Shown: positions 44,585-53,622 of the stretch, piece by piece | Layout: the number at the start of each line of letters is the position of its first letter | How positions within the stretch are numbered: position 1 is the first letter of the stretch | Virus record (IMG/VR): IMGVR_UViG_3300034094_000062 | Span: 1 to 54,948 of that record | Direction: 5' to 3' (one strand) | Length of the DNA stretch: 54,948 nucleotides | Source: a virus | Program-made: the position numbers and the translations under genes | The notes under the pieces: generated by a model | The model's input: only the letters and a program-made list of their open reading frames with translations | Told to the model about the DNA's origin: nothing | The model's database searches: none

Positions 44585-46152
44585 TAAAATTGTGGAATCT
44601 CTTCTATAAGAACAGTTCTTGACAAATCTTCAATAAATACATCACATCTGTCTTTCATCCAGATTTCGTATCCTGGGAATTTGTTAGCACTTGACATACC
44701 TTGAGATTTTGCAAATCCTAAGTGGTGACGAGTACCATCAATATATCCCCAAGTCATAGAAGGAGCACCCTTCATACGCACTTCACGAATGTTATTTACC
44801 ATTGAACCATCAGACATTGGAGAAACATCAAACACCATAAATACTGGAGTAGATTTTTTGTTTTGTCCAAACTCTAGGTTAGATTGTGGTAAATCTAATT
44901 CTTTCAAGTGAATAAGTTCAACACGCCCAGTCTCACGTGTAACCATTGCATCAAATGCAAAGTTGTAAGTGATGTGTTGTCCTTCTCCTTGCATATATCT
45001 GTTTCCAGAATCTGCCATAAATGTAAGACCAGAATTCAATGCATCATTTTTCAAAGCTTGTTGGAATACATCAAATCCAGCTTCATTAGTATACATTTTA
45101 ACTCTACGATCTTTTACATCCACACGTCTGTAGAATAAATCTCCAAATACTGAACGGATTAGATTTGCAGAAAATTCACCTCTGTTATATTGTACCAAGT
45201 TACCATTGTTACGCATTCTGTGGTAAACACCTGCAGATGTACGCTTCAATTCTTGCTTAGAACCATTAGTTTTAACTGTTCCAGGCTTAGCCCAAATCAT
45301 TCTCTTAACTTTTAGTTCAAGCATAGACTTACGCATCCAGAACTCAATAAACGGTTCCCATTTAACATCATTACGAGTTAAAGGTAATTGGTTTCTACGT
45401 TGTGGAGCATATACTAAAATGTCAAGAGGTTTACCTGAAGCATCTCTCATCATTTTATCATCAGCCCATTCTGTAATTTTGTGCTCATAACCATATGCTG
45501 ATCCTAAAGATTCAAACATAGTGATTTTTTCACCAAGTCTTGGTAGACCAAGTAGATCTTGATCAAATTCACCAATTGCAGCATCTACTAATTCTAGTTC
45601 AATACCAACTTGTAAAAATGTGGAAGAAACAAAATCTACAATAGGATTGTCAGTTACTAAAGTAAAAGAGTACAAGAAACCAGCATTCCAAGCAATTGGA
45701 TCTTTAGTTACATAGAATCTTGGACCATACTGACGAGAACCTACAGATACAATAGCATTTTTAGAAAACTCATTAGTATCTAATACTAATTGGAATTCTT
45801 GGCCATCAATACCTGGTTTACCTGTACCTTCTAAAATAGTTGTAAGACTAGCAGGGATGTCAATAATTTTTGGGAATTTGTAAGGAACTTGAACTTCCCA
45901 TTTCCAAGAATCACTATTATTATCAATGTAATAAGGAGTGCTCTTGTTAATCATGTCTAAGAAGTCATTGCTGTACAATGAGCTCTGAGTGTACAAACTG
46001 ATGATTTTTTTATCATAGTCAGCAGGTTCTGTAGAGTGAAAAGACTCTAAGTGATTGGCATCAGTTAGTTTTCCTACAGCACGTTTGTCCATAGAGGCAA
46101 CCCTTGCGTAGGTAAAACCAGTTAAGCCAGGAATAGTTTGAATTTGTGACAT
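44584..46152 (-). CDS. Major capsid protein (522 aa)
   Basis: The protein matches the crAss-like major capsid pattern in length and sequence (LTGFTYARVASMDKRAVGKL near the start, SRQYGPRFYVTKDPIAWNAG in the middle, CDVFIEDLSRTVLIEEIPQF at the end). It should form the HK97-type shell. Gene order agrees: scaffold-like protein upstream, head proteins downstream. The stop TAG is followed directly in frame by TGA, giving tandem stops even if TAG were read as an amino acid. Next to it lies the HNH endonuclease. The assignment is from remembered family similarity. Confidence 0.85.
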   Translation of the reverse strand: MSQIQTIPGLTGFTYARVASMDKRAVGKLTDANHLESFHSTEPADYDKKIISLYTQSSLYSNDFLDMINKSTPYYIDNNSDSWKWEVQVPYKFPKIIDIPASLTTILEGTGKPGIDGQEFQLVLDTNEFSKNAIVSVGSRQYGPRFYVTKDPIAWNAGFLYSFTLVTDNPIVDFVSSTFLQVGIELELVDAAIGEFDQDLLGLPRLGEKITMFESLGSAYGYEHKITEWADDKMMRDASGKPLDILVYAPQRRNQLPLTRNDVKWEPFIEFWMRKSMLELKVKRMIWAKPGTVKTNGSKQELKRTSAGVYHRMRNNGNLVQYNRGEFSANLIRSVFGDLFYRRVDVKDRRVKMYTNEAGFDVFQQALKNDALNSGLTFMADSGNRYMQGEGQHITYNFAFDAMVTRETGRVELIHLKELDLPQSNLEFGQNKKSTPVFMVFDVSPMSDGSMVNNIREVRMKGAPSMTWGYIDGTRHHLGFAKSQGMSSANKFPGYEIWMKDRCDVFIEDLSRTVLIEEIPQF

Positions 46153-46192
46153 TTTTATTAATCGTTTTGAGTTATTATTAATTTAAATTATT

Positions 46193-47431
46193 TTATTGGA
46201 ACCAAGAACTACTTGTTGACTTTGTACCAGTTGTTCCAGTTTTAGCAGTTGTTTTTTGTCTAGCAACTTCTGAAAACAATTGATTAGCTTGTTTAGACAC
46301 TCCTGTTTTTTGTATAGTTGATAATGTTGGATCTTTTTCTAAAATTTTAAGAAGTAGAGCAACCTTAACTTTTGTAGCATGATTTTCTGGTCTCTTTAAA
46401 TCCAAAATAGTTCTATCAAAGTCTGATAAAGTTTCTCCTGATGCAGTTTTCCATTTATCAACTAATAGGAAGTCTTGTAGTTCATTTACAAGCTTTGGAT
46501 TTAATGGAATACCATCAAACTCTTTTGCTTTTAGTTTATCTTGTAAAACTTCATGTACATTATTAATATACTGTTGTTTTATTTGTTGTTTTTGTAATTG
46601 TTCTTGCTCTGCCTTTTGTTGCATAGCTTGCAACTTTTGAGCTTCTTTTTTAACTAACACTTTATGATGTTTAGTAGATACACTTTCTAAATCACCATAA
46701 TTTTGAAGTCTTTCAATTTCTGTTGTTATATCTTCTGGATCAAAACCTTGATCAGCTAAAGCTTGTCTCATTACTGAAATTTGATTTGATTCTTGTGATA
46801 AATCCATTTCAGCAAAGTTTACAACTTGGTTATATGTCCCAAAATATTCTTTAGGGTTTACACCTTTTACAAATATGGCATCAAAAGCATTTTGGTAATC
46901 CTCTCCAAATTGTCCTATAAAGTTTTCTACAATTTCTGAAGCTCCTTTTCTTTTTTCAGCATTAAATCTTTCTAAAAATTCTTCTGCAGTTGTAATAGGA
47001 GATTCATCATCATCCTCCCCTTTAGTAAACACTCCTAGTTTAAACAAATCATTTGAAAGAGCTGAAAATTGTGTAGAAGGTTCTTCATCATCATCTTCTG
47101 TTTCTGTATTTGTAACAGATTCAGTAGGTTTTACAGTTTCTTCATCTTCATCTGTATTATCTCCTAGAAAATTAGAGATTGCTGATTGAGCTTTTTTCTC
47201 ATCACTGTCTTCATCTTCTACAGGAGTTATCTCTTTACCTTTTGGTGTAGAAGGAGCTTTAGGTTCAGCATCTTTTACTTCATTAATAATAGGGGTAACA
47301 TCATCAGGATTTGATGAAGCTGTTTCTGGTGAAAATAGTCCCTCTAGTAATTCTTGGTTTCCAGCACCCATTTCTAGAGTGTCCTGAATAGAGAAACTAT
47401 TGGTGGATAGTTCTAAATTATCTTGTGCCAT
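46193..47431 (-). CDS. Acidic scaffold-like head assembly protein (412 aa)
   Basis: The gene lies between portal and capsid genes, the usual place for a scaffolding protein. The N-terminal 130 residues are acidic and disordered-looking (EDEDSDEKKAQ, TEDDDEEPSTQ). The centre is helical, with a Gln/Lys-rich coiled coil (VKKEAQKLQAMQQKAEQEQL). The C-terminus is basic and Ser/Thr-rich (KTTAKTGTTGTKSTSSSWFQ), as in scaffolds that bind the shell. No protease triad is visible. The start is preceded by the shared AACTACATNATG motif and a 138-base gap that may hold a promoter. Confidence 0.6.
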   Translation of the reverse strand: MAQDNLELSTNSFSIQDTLEMGAGNQELLEGLFSPETASSNPDDVTPIINEVKDAEPKAPSTPKGKEITPVEDEDSDEKKAQSAISNFLGDNTDEDEETVKPTESVTNTETEDDDEEPSTQFSALSNDLFKLGVFTKGEDDDESPITTAEEFLERFNAEKRKGASEIVENFIGQFGEDYQNAFDAIFVKGVNPKEYFGTYNQVVNFAEMDLSQESNQISVMRQALADQGFDPEDITTEIERLQNYGDLESVSTKHHKVLVKKEAQKLQAMQQKAEQEQLQKQQIKQQYINNVHEVLQDKLKAKEFDGIPLNPKLVNELQDFLLVDKWKTASGETLSDFDRTILDLKRPENHATKVKVALLLKILEKDPTLSTIQKTGVSKQANQLFSEVARQKTTAKTGTTGTKSTSSSWFQ

Positions 47432-47440
47432 AATGTAGTT
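47432..47440 (-). promoter_or_regulatory. Shared start-site motif AACTACATT before the scaffold-like gene
   Basis: On the minus strand AACTACATT runs into ATGGC. It is the same as the motif before the genes starting at 43926 and 52526 except for the base before ATG. The gap behind it (47441-47569) is AT-rich. A weak promoter-like pair (TTTG at 47495-47498 and TAGTTTTA at 47469-47476, 18-base spacer) is present but not convincing. Confidence 0.4.
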
Positions 47441-47569
47441 GTATTTAATATTTGGTTTATATTCTATGTAAAACTATAACAGTTATTTAAATTACAAAAG
47501 AAAATAGTGCTGTATTAAAACATATTGTTGGGTAATATAGCATTATCTTTTTTTTCTCCTTAAATTGAA

Positions 47570-50170
47570 CTAACTTTTTTTGTTATTTTTATTAGCAGCA
47601 CGTCCTTTTGCATTCTCTTTAGCAACAGCTAAATCATTTGCCATATTTTCTCTAGCTACTTGTAACTTTTCTCTTTCTATAGACATCTTATCTGCTGCTT
47701 GTTTGTTTTTAGACTGTATATCTGCCATTTTCATACCATAATCTTTTGCAGCCTTATCTTGATCTTGTGCAAGTCTACTCATTTCTAGTACATCTGGAAT
47801 AGCATTAGCATTTACATCTTCTGCTTCTACATTACCAAATCCTGTAGCTTGAATAATAGCAATTTTTTCTTTAGAAAGTCTATCAAGTTCTTTTTGATAG
47901 TTTTCATTAGCTTGTTGCTCTTGTTGTAATTGAGCTTGCTGTTGCATTTGAGCTTGAGCAATTTGTTGTTGTTGTTCAACTTTTTGTTGTTCAAGTTGTT
48001 GTGCTTGTTGTTGAATAGCATCTTGTTTATCTCTAAGATCTCTAAACACTTTCTTCATTTCTCTCATAGACTTAGTGCTGTAAAGCTCAATAACTTCATA
48101 TAAGCTTCCACCATTTTGCATAAGAGGTTGAGCAAGTTGTCTAAGTTCATTAAACATTTGCGTATCTTCTGGTCTATTTGTAGTAAACACTTTTAAATCT
48201 CTAAATCTAATATCAGATCCATTTACTTGTACAAATGCAGATTCTCCTTCATTAGTAACATAAGAAATAGTTGATTGTGGTTTAGCACTTTCTATGTATA
48301 ATGCAGCATCGATTATAGCTTGGTATAATTGTCCTAATACATATTCGTGTGCTACAAATAAAGGCTCTGTTTGTGTATAACTGTGTTGTATAGCAGCATT
48401 TGTACCTGTAGCACTTTCAGAGGCAGAGATGCTTCCTAAACGCTGTTTAGACATACCTATAAGTTCCCAGCATTCATTTTTTAATTGTACAGCTAAATTA
48501 TAACGAGATTGAATCTCATTAGTTCTTGTAAGGTCTACGTTTCTAGCTACAGATTGATTTGTTACAGGAGCTTTGGTATTTTCAGGACTATCATCATCAA
48601 ACATGATACCACGTTCTCTTGCTTCTAATTCCCAAATATCAATATCATCTTGAGCATCTCCATCCTTCACTCTAGGAACTCTTCTAATATTAACAGAAGC
48701 TACATTACCAATTTCTTTTTCAAGAAGCTTATACATTTGATTCATACAAATGTTATATAACACTTGGAAAGGTTTCATCATATCAATTAATGACTTAGCC
48801 TCTGTATTCTTCACTTCAAAAGTTGTTCCAATTATAGGACAATAATTCAATAGTTTATAAGGTTTGATATGATAGATGTCTGGACCAATTTTAATTCCTT
48901 GATACCATTCATTAATCCATCCCCATTCTAGTGACTTCTGTGTAGGAATAGTTCCTGATTTATAATTCTCATCAACAAGCATTGATTGCTCATTGCCCAT
49001 TTCATCTTCATATATAAGTTTTCCAATTTTTTTCTTAGAAATCCAATATGCCCTAACTACTACATATTTATATCCAAATGAAGAAACATTAGATGTTAAA
49101 CCAAGAAAATCTTGTAATCCATCATTATTTTCTTTCATTTCTGATTCTATAATCATTCTTGTTTGTAGTACTAATGGATCAAATGTATCATACTGTACAG
49201 AGTCTTGTCCAGGTGTAGCATTAGGGTTACCTAAATTAGATTCACGTACATTAATTAATCCATAGTCTTGTAATGATGAGCGTAAGTGGTCAATTTCCTC
49301 TTTCGTAAGATCTGGGATGCTTTCAATGATCTCCGAAAGCTCCATAACTTGTACTGTACCAGCAGCATAGGCTCCTTGAGTTCTACCAGTGGGATCTGAT
49401 ATCCACTTTCTATCAGGAGTAGTAAGAAACCAAGTGTTTTTTGGGTTGGCCACTTCAATGTTAAATCCAGTTTTGGAATTGTCTTCATATATATGATAAA
49501 ACTCTCTTGCTGATATAAGCAAGTCTCTAAATGTATCTTCTGATTTTTCTTTTATATTAAATTCTGCTTTTGTACATGTAAGAATATGGTTGGCCCATTT
49601 TTCAGCTACAGATGTATATGAATCAAGCTGATCTTTAACTTGTTCCATTGTAAGCTGTTCTAGTTGTTCTTCTTCTAGTTCTTCTCCAGCAATAGCAGCT
49701 TTTTCTAATATTTGTTGTTTAGCTCTTGATATAATATACTTTTGCAGTGTATCAGTTTTAAATTGTAACTCTTCTGCTTTACTATCATCATCAAATGCCT
49801 TCACTCTATATGTATCAGGTCTTTTTGAAATTTCTCCTACCAAACCATTAAGAGGAGTGGTAATTATAGAATAATGTTTTACATAAGATGGTAGAGCCAA
49901 ATCATTTTGTAAAATTTCAGTAAAACTTTTTACTTGAGGATCTTGATAAAAATCTTCCATACGAAGAATACCTTTTACCAAATCATAGTTTTTTACAAAT
50001 GTATCTCTATTTTTAATATATTCTGCATAAGCCCTGTTAGCAAAATAATCCATTGTATTTTTAATCCAACTCTCATCTTGTTTTTCCTTCTCTGTTTTAA
50101 ACTGATCAGGAAAAATATTTAAATACGCATAACGTATTGTAGCATCTTTTGTATATCTAATTATTGCCAT
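47570..50170 (-). CDS. Portal protein (866 aa)
   Basis: Position directly after TerL, length and overall pattern fit a crAss-like portal. Helices of a portal stem can be seen in the middle (DYFANRAYAEYIKNRD near the start; SLIDMMKPFQVLYNICMNQM around residue 455-475). The C-terminal 170 residues are a glutamine-rich coiled coil (QQQAQQLEQQKVEQQQQ), followed by VNANAIPDVLEM, similar to the calcium-loop-like sequence at the start of the 1400-residue cargo protein. The portal should form the ring through which DNA is packaged and ejected. The start ATG shares one base with the TerL stop (TAATG), so translation is coupled. Confidence 0.8.
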   Translation of the reverse strand: MAIIRYTKDATIRYAYLNIFPDQFKTEKEKQDESWIKNTMDYFANRAYAEYIKNRDTFVKNYDLVKGILRMEDFYQDPQVKSFTEILQNDLALPSYVKHYSIITTPLNGLVGEISKRPDTYRVKAFDDDSKAEELQFKTDTLQKYIISRAKQQILEKAAIAGEELEEEQLEQLTMEQVKDQLDSYTSVAEKWANHILTCTKAEFNIKEKSEDTFRDLLISAREFYHIYEDNSKTGFNIEVANPKNTWFLTTPDRKWISDPTGRTQGAYAAGTVQVMELSEIIESIPDLTKEEIDHLRSSLQDYGLINVRESNLGNPNATPGQDSVQYDTFDPLVLQTRMIIESEMKENNDGLQDFLGLTSNVSSFGYKYVVVRAYWISKKKIGKLIYEDEMGNEQSMLVDENYKSGTIPTQKSLEWGWINEWYQGIKIGPDIYHIKPYKLLNYCPIIGTTFEVKNTEAKSLIDMMKPFQVLYNICMNQMYKLLEKEIGNVASVNIRRVPRVKDGDAQDDIDIWELEARERGIMFDDDSPENTKAPVTNQSVARNVDLTRTNEIQSRYNLAVQLKNECWELIGMSKQRLGSISASESATGTNAAIQHSYTQTEPLFVAHEYVLGQLYQAIIDAALYIESAKPQSTISYVTNEGESAFVQVNGSDIRFRDLKVFTTNRPEDTQMFNELRQLAQPLMQNGGSLYEVIELYSTKSMREMKKVFRDLRDKQDAIQQQAQQLEQQKVEQQQQIAQAQMQQQAQLQQEQQANENYQKELDRLSKEKIAIIQATGFGNVEAEDVNANAIPDVLEMSRLAQDQDKAAKDYGMKMADIQSKNKQAADKMSIEREKLQVARENMANDLAVAKENAKGRAANKNNKKS

Positions 50171-52191
50171 TATCTAAATAATTTACGTTTATTGTTATTA
50201 AACACTCCTCTTGATTCTGGAAAGAGTGAACTTTTTTGTCTTTTAACTCCCATTGATTTTGTTCTTGAGTCTGAATTATCTCCAATCTTTCCAAATATAG
50301 GATCAAGTTTCATGGCAAGAGAAACAGCAAGTTCTGCTGCTATAATTCTATCAAAGTTACCATCTTCATTATATTGTATCATTTCTTCAAGAAGTACTGG
50401 GTCAAGTATTTTTGACATTCCTTTTGTTTCAGAAATAATATTATCATCATCATCTTTTTCTACATGTATAACTTCTTCTGTATATTTCTTTAGACATCCA
50501 TGTAGAAAGTCTCTTATTTTTTCTGCAGATCTATGTATTCCATAATCACGTCTAACGGTAGTATTTGGAACAATTTCTTTTAACCAATCTGGTTGTTTTT
50601 CTAAATAATGTGCATCTCCTTTACTTATCATATAATCTATAAAGGAGATTTCATCATTTTCACATAATGTTCTAGCATTGTAATACTTTATCAACAATCG
50701 TGCTTGTTCTTCCCATGTTTCTTTTTTATCTGGACGAGCACAATATGATGCTACAAACATATCTTGATATTTTTCTCCTGATATTGTATGCATACGTTTG
50801 TATATATACACAGAACCAAGAGAACTTGAATATGCAGATTTACCTTGTCTATAAGGGTCAACTCCTGCTACATATAATCCATAAGGAGGGTTTTCTATTG
50901 GAAACTCATATATAACTACAGGAGCATCTTTTTGATCTGTATTTTTTAATGGAAAATTTGATATAGGTAGTTTATCAGAGAATGTATGTTTAACTCCTTG
51001 TCCATCATCATACAGCACTACAGATGTTCCTGTTCTTTCTTGTTGTAACAGTCTAAACTTCTGTCTTTTAGCTGCTTCAATATCAAATATATTTGTATCT
51101 TCATTAAGAAATATATCATCTACTTCTTGGGGATAATACATTTTCTCTTTAAGATAGGCCATTCTATCTCCAGCTTTTTTAAGCTTTTCAAGATTATCAT
51201 TTGTAATCTTTGTGGCTAGTTCTTCATTACTCACCATCATCTTCACTTCATGTAAAGAAGAAGTTTTTGGTTTATCTAAAAATGCTCCCAAAGAACTTTC
51301 TTCTTTGGCTTCCATTCTATATTTATGAGAAATAAAAAGTCCATGAACTCTTTTTTCATCTTTTGCATTATTATATTCTAAGAAGTTAAAATTTTCAACA
51401 TCAAACATTAAGCTTTTTGCATCCATAAACTTCTTCATATCTCCACCTGTTCCTGTAAGAATCGGAGAACATCCCCAACCAAATGGTGTTGTAAATCCAG
51501 GAATAGCAGCTTGAAGTCCTCTAAGAAAAGATCCTTTTCCAATCTCATCAATAATAAGTCTTCTAGGCTTTGTACCAGCAATAGCTTCCTCATTATTACC
51601 CTCATCAAGGTTACGTATAAGAATCTGGGAAAATGGAATTCTTTCTCCTGATTTGGTTTTAATTCCTAGTGTAACTTGATTTTTCCAATTATCTTCTACT
51701 CTTTGCCATCTCCAGGCTTCTGGTAAGAAGTTTAATCCTTTGTCAATCTTATCTGTAATAAGCTTTATATCAGGAGCATTTAATCCTGCAATAATATTCT
51801 GACTGTTCTCATCAAATGTAGCACCATGTCCAATGTAACTAGCTTCAATAACAGACTTAGCAAAACGACGAATACCTAGTATAACTAGACCTTTCTTTTC
51901 TTTATGTGCTCTATCTATTTCATTTGTAACAAGCCATTCATTATCTCTTAGTAATGGATTAGAATATTTCTGATTAATACGTCCATATTCATCTATAATA
52001 TCTACTTCTGTATGCCAAATATTTAAATGCCAATATAGAAATGGATTGATGTATTGTCCATCCATCATTGCTCCATTCATACATAGTTCTTTATGAAATG
52101 CAAAGAACTGTTTATATTCATCAGAGCTTCTATCTGGAATACGTTTTTGATTAATAAACCAATCTTTATATTCTATATTGTGTAAATTCAT
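50170..52191 (-). CDS. terL: Terminase large subunit (673 aa)
   Basis: The ATPase has a degenerate Walker A (GIRRFAKSV, around residue 103) and a Walker B (RRLIIDEIGKGS), a usual pattern in large terminases. The nuclease domain follows with the motifs AGVDPYRQGKS (first Asp), CENDEISFIDYM (Glu) and EDGNFDRIIAAELA (last Asp). All parts are therefore intact. The protein pumps DNA into the capsid and cuts it. It is coupled at both ends: the upstream gene stops at 52191, where TerL starts, and the portal gene starts at the TerL stop. Confidence 0.93.
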   Translation of the reverse strand: MNLHNIEYKDWFINQKRIPDRSSDEYKQFFAFHKELCMNGAMMDGQYINPFLYWHLNIWHTEVDIIDEYGRINQKYSNPLLRDNEWLVTNEIDRAHKEKKGLVILGIRRFAKSVIEASYIGHGATFDENSQNIIAGLNAPDIKLITDKIDKGLNFLPEAWRWQRVEDNWKNQVTLGIKTKSGERIPFSQILIRNLDEGNNEEAIAGTKPRRLIIDEIGKGSFLRGLQAAIPGFTTPFGWGCSPILTGTGGDMKKFMDAKSLMFDVENFNFLEYNNAKDEKRVHGLFISHKYRMEAKEESSLGAFLDKPKTSSLHEVKMMVSNEELATKITNDNLEKLKKAGDRMAYLKEKMYYPQEVDDIFLNEDTNIFDIEAAKRQKFRLLQQERTGTSVVLYDDGQGVKHTFSDKLPISNFPLKNTDQKDAPVVIYEFPIENPPYGLYVAGVDPYRQGKSAYSSSLGSVYIYKRMHTISGEKYQDMFVASYCARPDKKETWEEQARLLIKYYNARTLCENDEISFIDYMISKGDAHYLEKQPDWLKEIVPNTTVRRDYGIHRSAEKIRDFLHGCLKKYTEEVIHVEKDDDDNIISETKGMSKILDPVLLEEMIQYNEDGNFDRIIAAELAVSLAMKLDPIFGKIGDNSDSRTKSMGVKRQKSSLFPESRGVFNNNKRKLFR

Positions 52192-52526
52192 TACTTATTT
52201 CTACTTTTTAAAAATTCTTCTGCTTGAGAACTCAATTCAGCTCCTCCTCTTGTTTCCACTTTTTTAGCTTCTTGTTTTTCTCTCATTACATCTACTTCTT
52301 TTAAAAGAGCAAGATAGTTTTTCATTGTTTCTTGTACAAACTTTCCTTGAGCTTCTATAGATGCAATTACCATAGGAAGCATTCCTCCTTTAGCTGTAGG
52401 TTTCCACTCTATTCTATCTTTTAAAGTATGAAGAGGATTTGCATCAACATATTCTTTCCATGAAGATAATTGTTGTTCAGCCCAATCAAGTTCTACATCT
52501 ATATATGTATTCTTTTTTACTGCCAT
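52191..52526 (-). CDS. Possible small terminase subunit (111 aa)
   Basis: This short helical, charged protein is encoded directly before TerL, and its stop overlaps the TerL ATG. The sequence WAEQQLSSWKEYVDANPLHT and a coiled-coil-like C-terminal half (LLKEVDVMREKQEAKKVE) could fit an oligomerising small terminase, but no helix-turn-helix is obvious. Position is the main support. The start is preceded by AACTACATA (52527-52535), shared with two other starts. Confidence 0.5.
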   Translation of the reverse strand: MAVKKNTYIDVELDWAEQQLSSWKEYVDANPLHTLKDRIEWKPTAKGGMLPMVIASIEAQGKFVQETMKNYLALLKEVDVMREKQEAKKVETRGGAELSSQAEEFLKSRNK

Positions 52527-52535
52527 TATGTAGTT
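52527..52535 (-). promoter_or_regulatory. Shared start-site motif AACTACATA before the possible small terminase
   Basis: Read on the minus strand, AACTACATA leads directly into ATGGC. It lies within a gap of only 16 bases after the upstream stop, so it is more likely a translation-start signal than a promoter. Confidence 0.4.
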
Positions 52536-52542
52536 AGTTTTA

Positions 52543-52806
52543 TTATTCTTCTTCTAATAAATCCTCAGAATTTAAATTCATTCCTTGTTTAAGAATCTCT
52601 TCCAAATCTTCACAATGAGGAACATCTAATTCTAATTCTATTAAATAATCATTTAATATATTAAACATTTCTTTGTCATTGAGATTTTCAATCTGATGAT
52701 CATCTAATGCTGTAGCCAAGTGTTTGCCAAGAGTTTGTTTTGGAAATACAGAGCCAAGTTTATTTAATATATTTACACTACGTTTATAATAATTGCTCAT
52801 AGTCAT
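52543..52806 (-). CDS. Hypothetical small protein (87 aa)
   Basis: A short helical, acidic protein with a conserved-looking central part (LNDKEMFNILNDYLIELEL). It does not resemble anything I can name. It overlaps the end of the upstream gene by 23 bases and is co-directional with the small genes in front of the terminase. A possible start two codons later (Met3) makes no important difference. No Cys pairs, membrane segment or catalytic motif are seen. Confidence 0.55.
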   Translation of the reverse strand: MTMSNYYKRSVNILNKLGSVFPKQTLGKHLATALDDHQIENLNDKEMFNILNDYLIELELDVPHCEDLEEILKQGMNLNSEDLLEEE

Positions 52807-52993
52807 CTATGTTTGGCTGGTCTTCAGTTAAATAATCATCTGACACTGTAATTCTTATTATATCCTTTTCCCTATCTAAATCTATAATTCCTTCTAAATC
52901 GAAATAATCATATCCATCATTATATAATTTTTCTAGTATCTCTAATAAATACTCAATAGGAATCTTTGTTAATTTTAAATTACTCTTTTCCAT
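52784..52993 (-). CDS. Hypothetical acidic protein (69 aa)
   Basis: The start is taken at ATG 52993, because the two codons before it (TTG, ATA) are an unlikely start. The protein is acidic with many Asp and Tyr residues (YDYFDLEGIIDLDREKDIIR) and probably folds as a small alpha/beta unit. Function is unknown. It overlaps the end of the zinc-ribbon gene and the start of the 87-residue gene, a layout typical of tightly packed phage genes. Confidence 0.55.
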   Translation of the reverse strand: MEKSNLKLTKIPIEYLLEILEKLYNDGYDYFDLEGIIDLDREKDIIRITVSDDYLTEDQPNIDDYEQLL

Positions 52994-53267
52994 TATCAAT
53001 TATATTTTGTTGTTCTTGAGAAATTACAGCTTTCCATTTATTTAAAGGACAATTACAAGAAAGACATTTTGTTTTAGCAGAAAGAGTGCATCCACAATTT
53101 GTACAATGTACATCTGGTCTTAATGTTTTATGCTTTGTAGAAATATGTTCACAATTATTACATATTTCCATTCTTTCTTGACTTGTTTGCTCTATAACTA
53201 ATTCTAGTTCTTTTCGAGGAAGAAGGTGGTTACTCCATCCTTCAATTATTTGTTGTATCACTCCCAT
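52980..53267 (-). CDS. Zinc-ribbon protein (95 aa)
   Basis: The start is taken at ATG 53267 instead of an earlier TTG. Four cysteine pairs are spaced like zinc ribbons: CNNCEH, CTNCGC, and CLSCNCPL near the C-terminus. The N-terminal third is helical. Such small zinc-ribbon proteins are common next to the DNA-packaging genes of tailed phages, and are usually of unknown function. It overlaps the end of the HU/IHF-like gene by 26 bases. Its role as a DNA- or protein-binding factor is only inferred. Confidence 0.65.
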   Translation of the reverse strand: MGVIQQIIEGWSNHLLPRKELELVIEQTSQERMEICNNCEHISTKHKTLRPDVHCTNCGCTLSAKTKCLSCNCPLNKWKAVISQEQQNIIDNGKE

Positions 53268-53622
53268 GATCAATTTTTGGTTTTAGTTTCACTCTATTAT
53301 CAATAGCTGTAGCTAATTTCATTTCTAAGTTTCTTCTAACTGTAGGAGAAAGAGTTTCATCATTTAATAAGTTTGTAAAATAACTTATTTGTGATTCAAA
53401 TAATTCCATTTTCTTCTTGGCTTTATTCATGTTAAACATAAACTTACCAAATCCAGAAAACTCTACACTATTATACTTATGTATTGCATCATTAGCAGAA
53501 TCAAATTGATGAGCAATCACTTTATGAATAACTTTTTCAGAAATCATCTTATGCTCAATCACTTTATTAATTGCAATTTTCTTAATAAGAAAATCCTTAA
53601 TATGTATATTAGGTGGTTTCAT
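53242..53622 (-). CDS. HU/IHF-like DNA-binding protein candidate (126 aa)
   Basis: Residues about 25-70 read VIHKVIAHQFDSANDAIHKY, then VEFSGFGKFMF. This is the helix-helix-strand order of HU/IHF proteins, with the GFGKF signature of the beta arm base. The remaining C-terminal half is helical and charged and does not look like a standard HU protein. It begins inside the end of the winged-helix gene (14-base overlap) and overlaps the zinc-ribbon gene. It could bend DNA during transcription or packaging. The call needs a structural comparison. Confidence 0.55.
   Translation of the reverse strand: MKPPNIHIKDFLIKKIAINKVIEHKMISEKVIHKVIAHQFDSANDAIHKYNSVEFSGFGKFMFNMNKAKKKMELFESQISYFTNLLNDETLSPTVRRNLEMKLATAIDNRVKLKPKIDHGSDTTNN

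Noticed and set aside
47441-47569. Promoter before the scaffold-like gene
   Set aside because: The TTTG and TAGTTTTA pair has an 18-base spacer and a poor match, so it is not listed as a feature.
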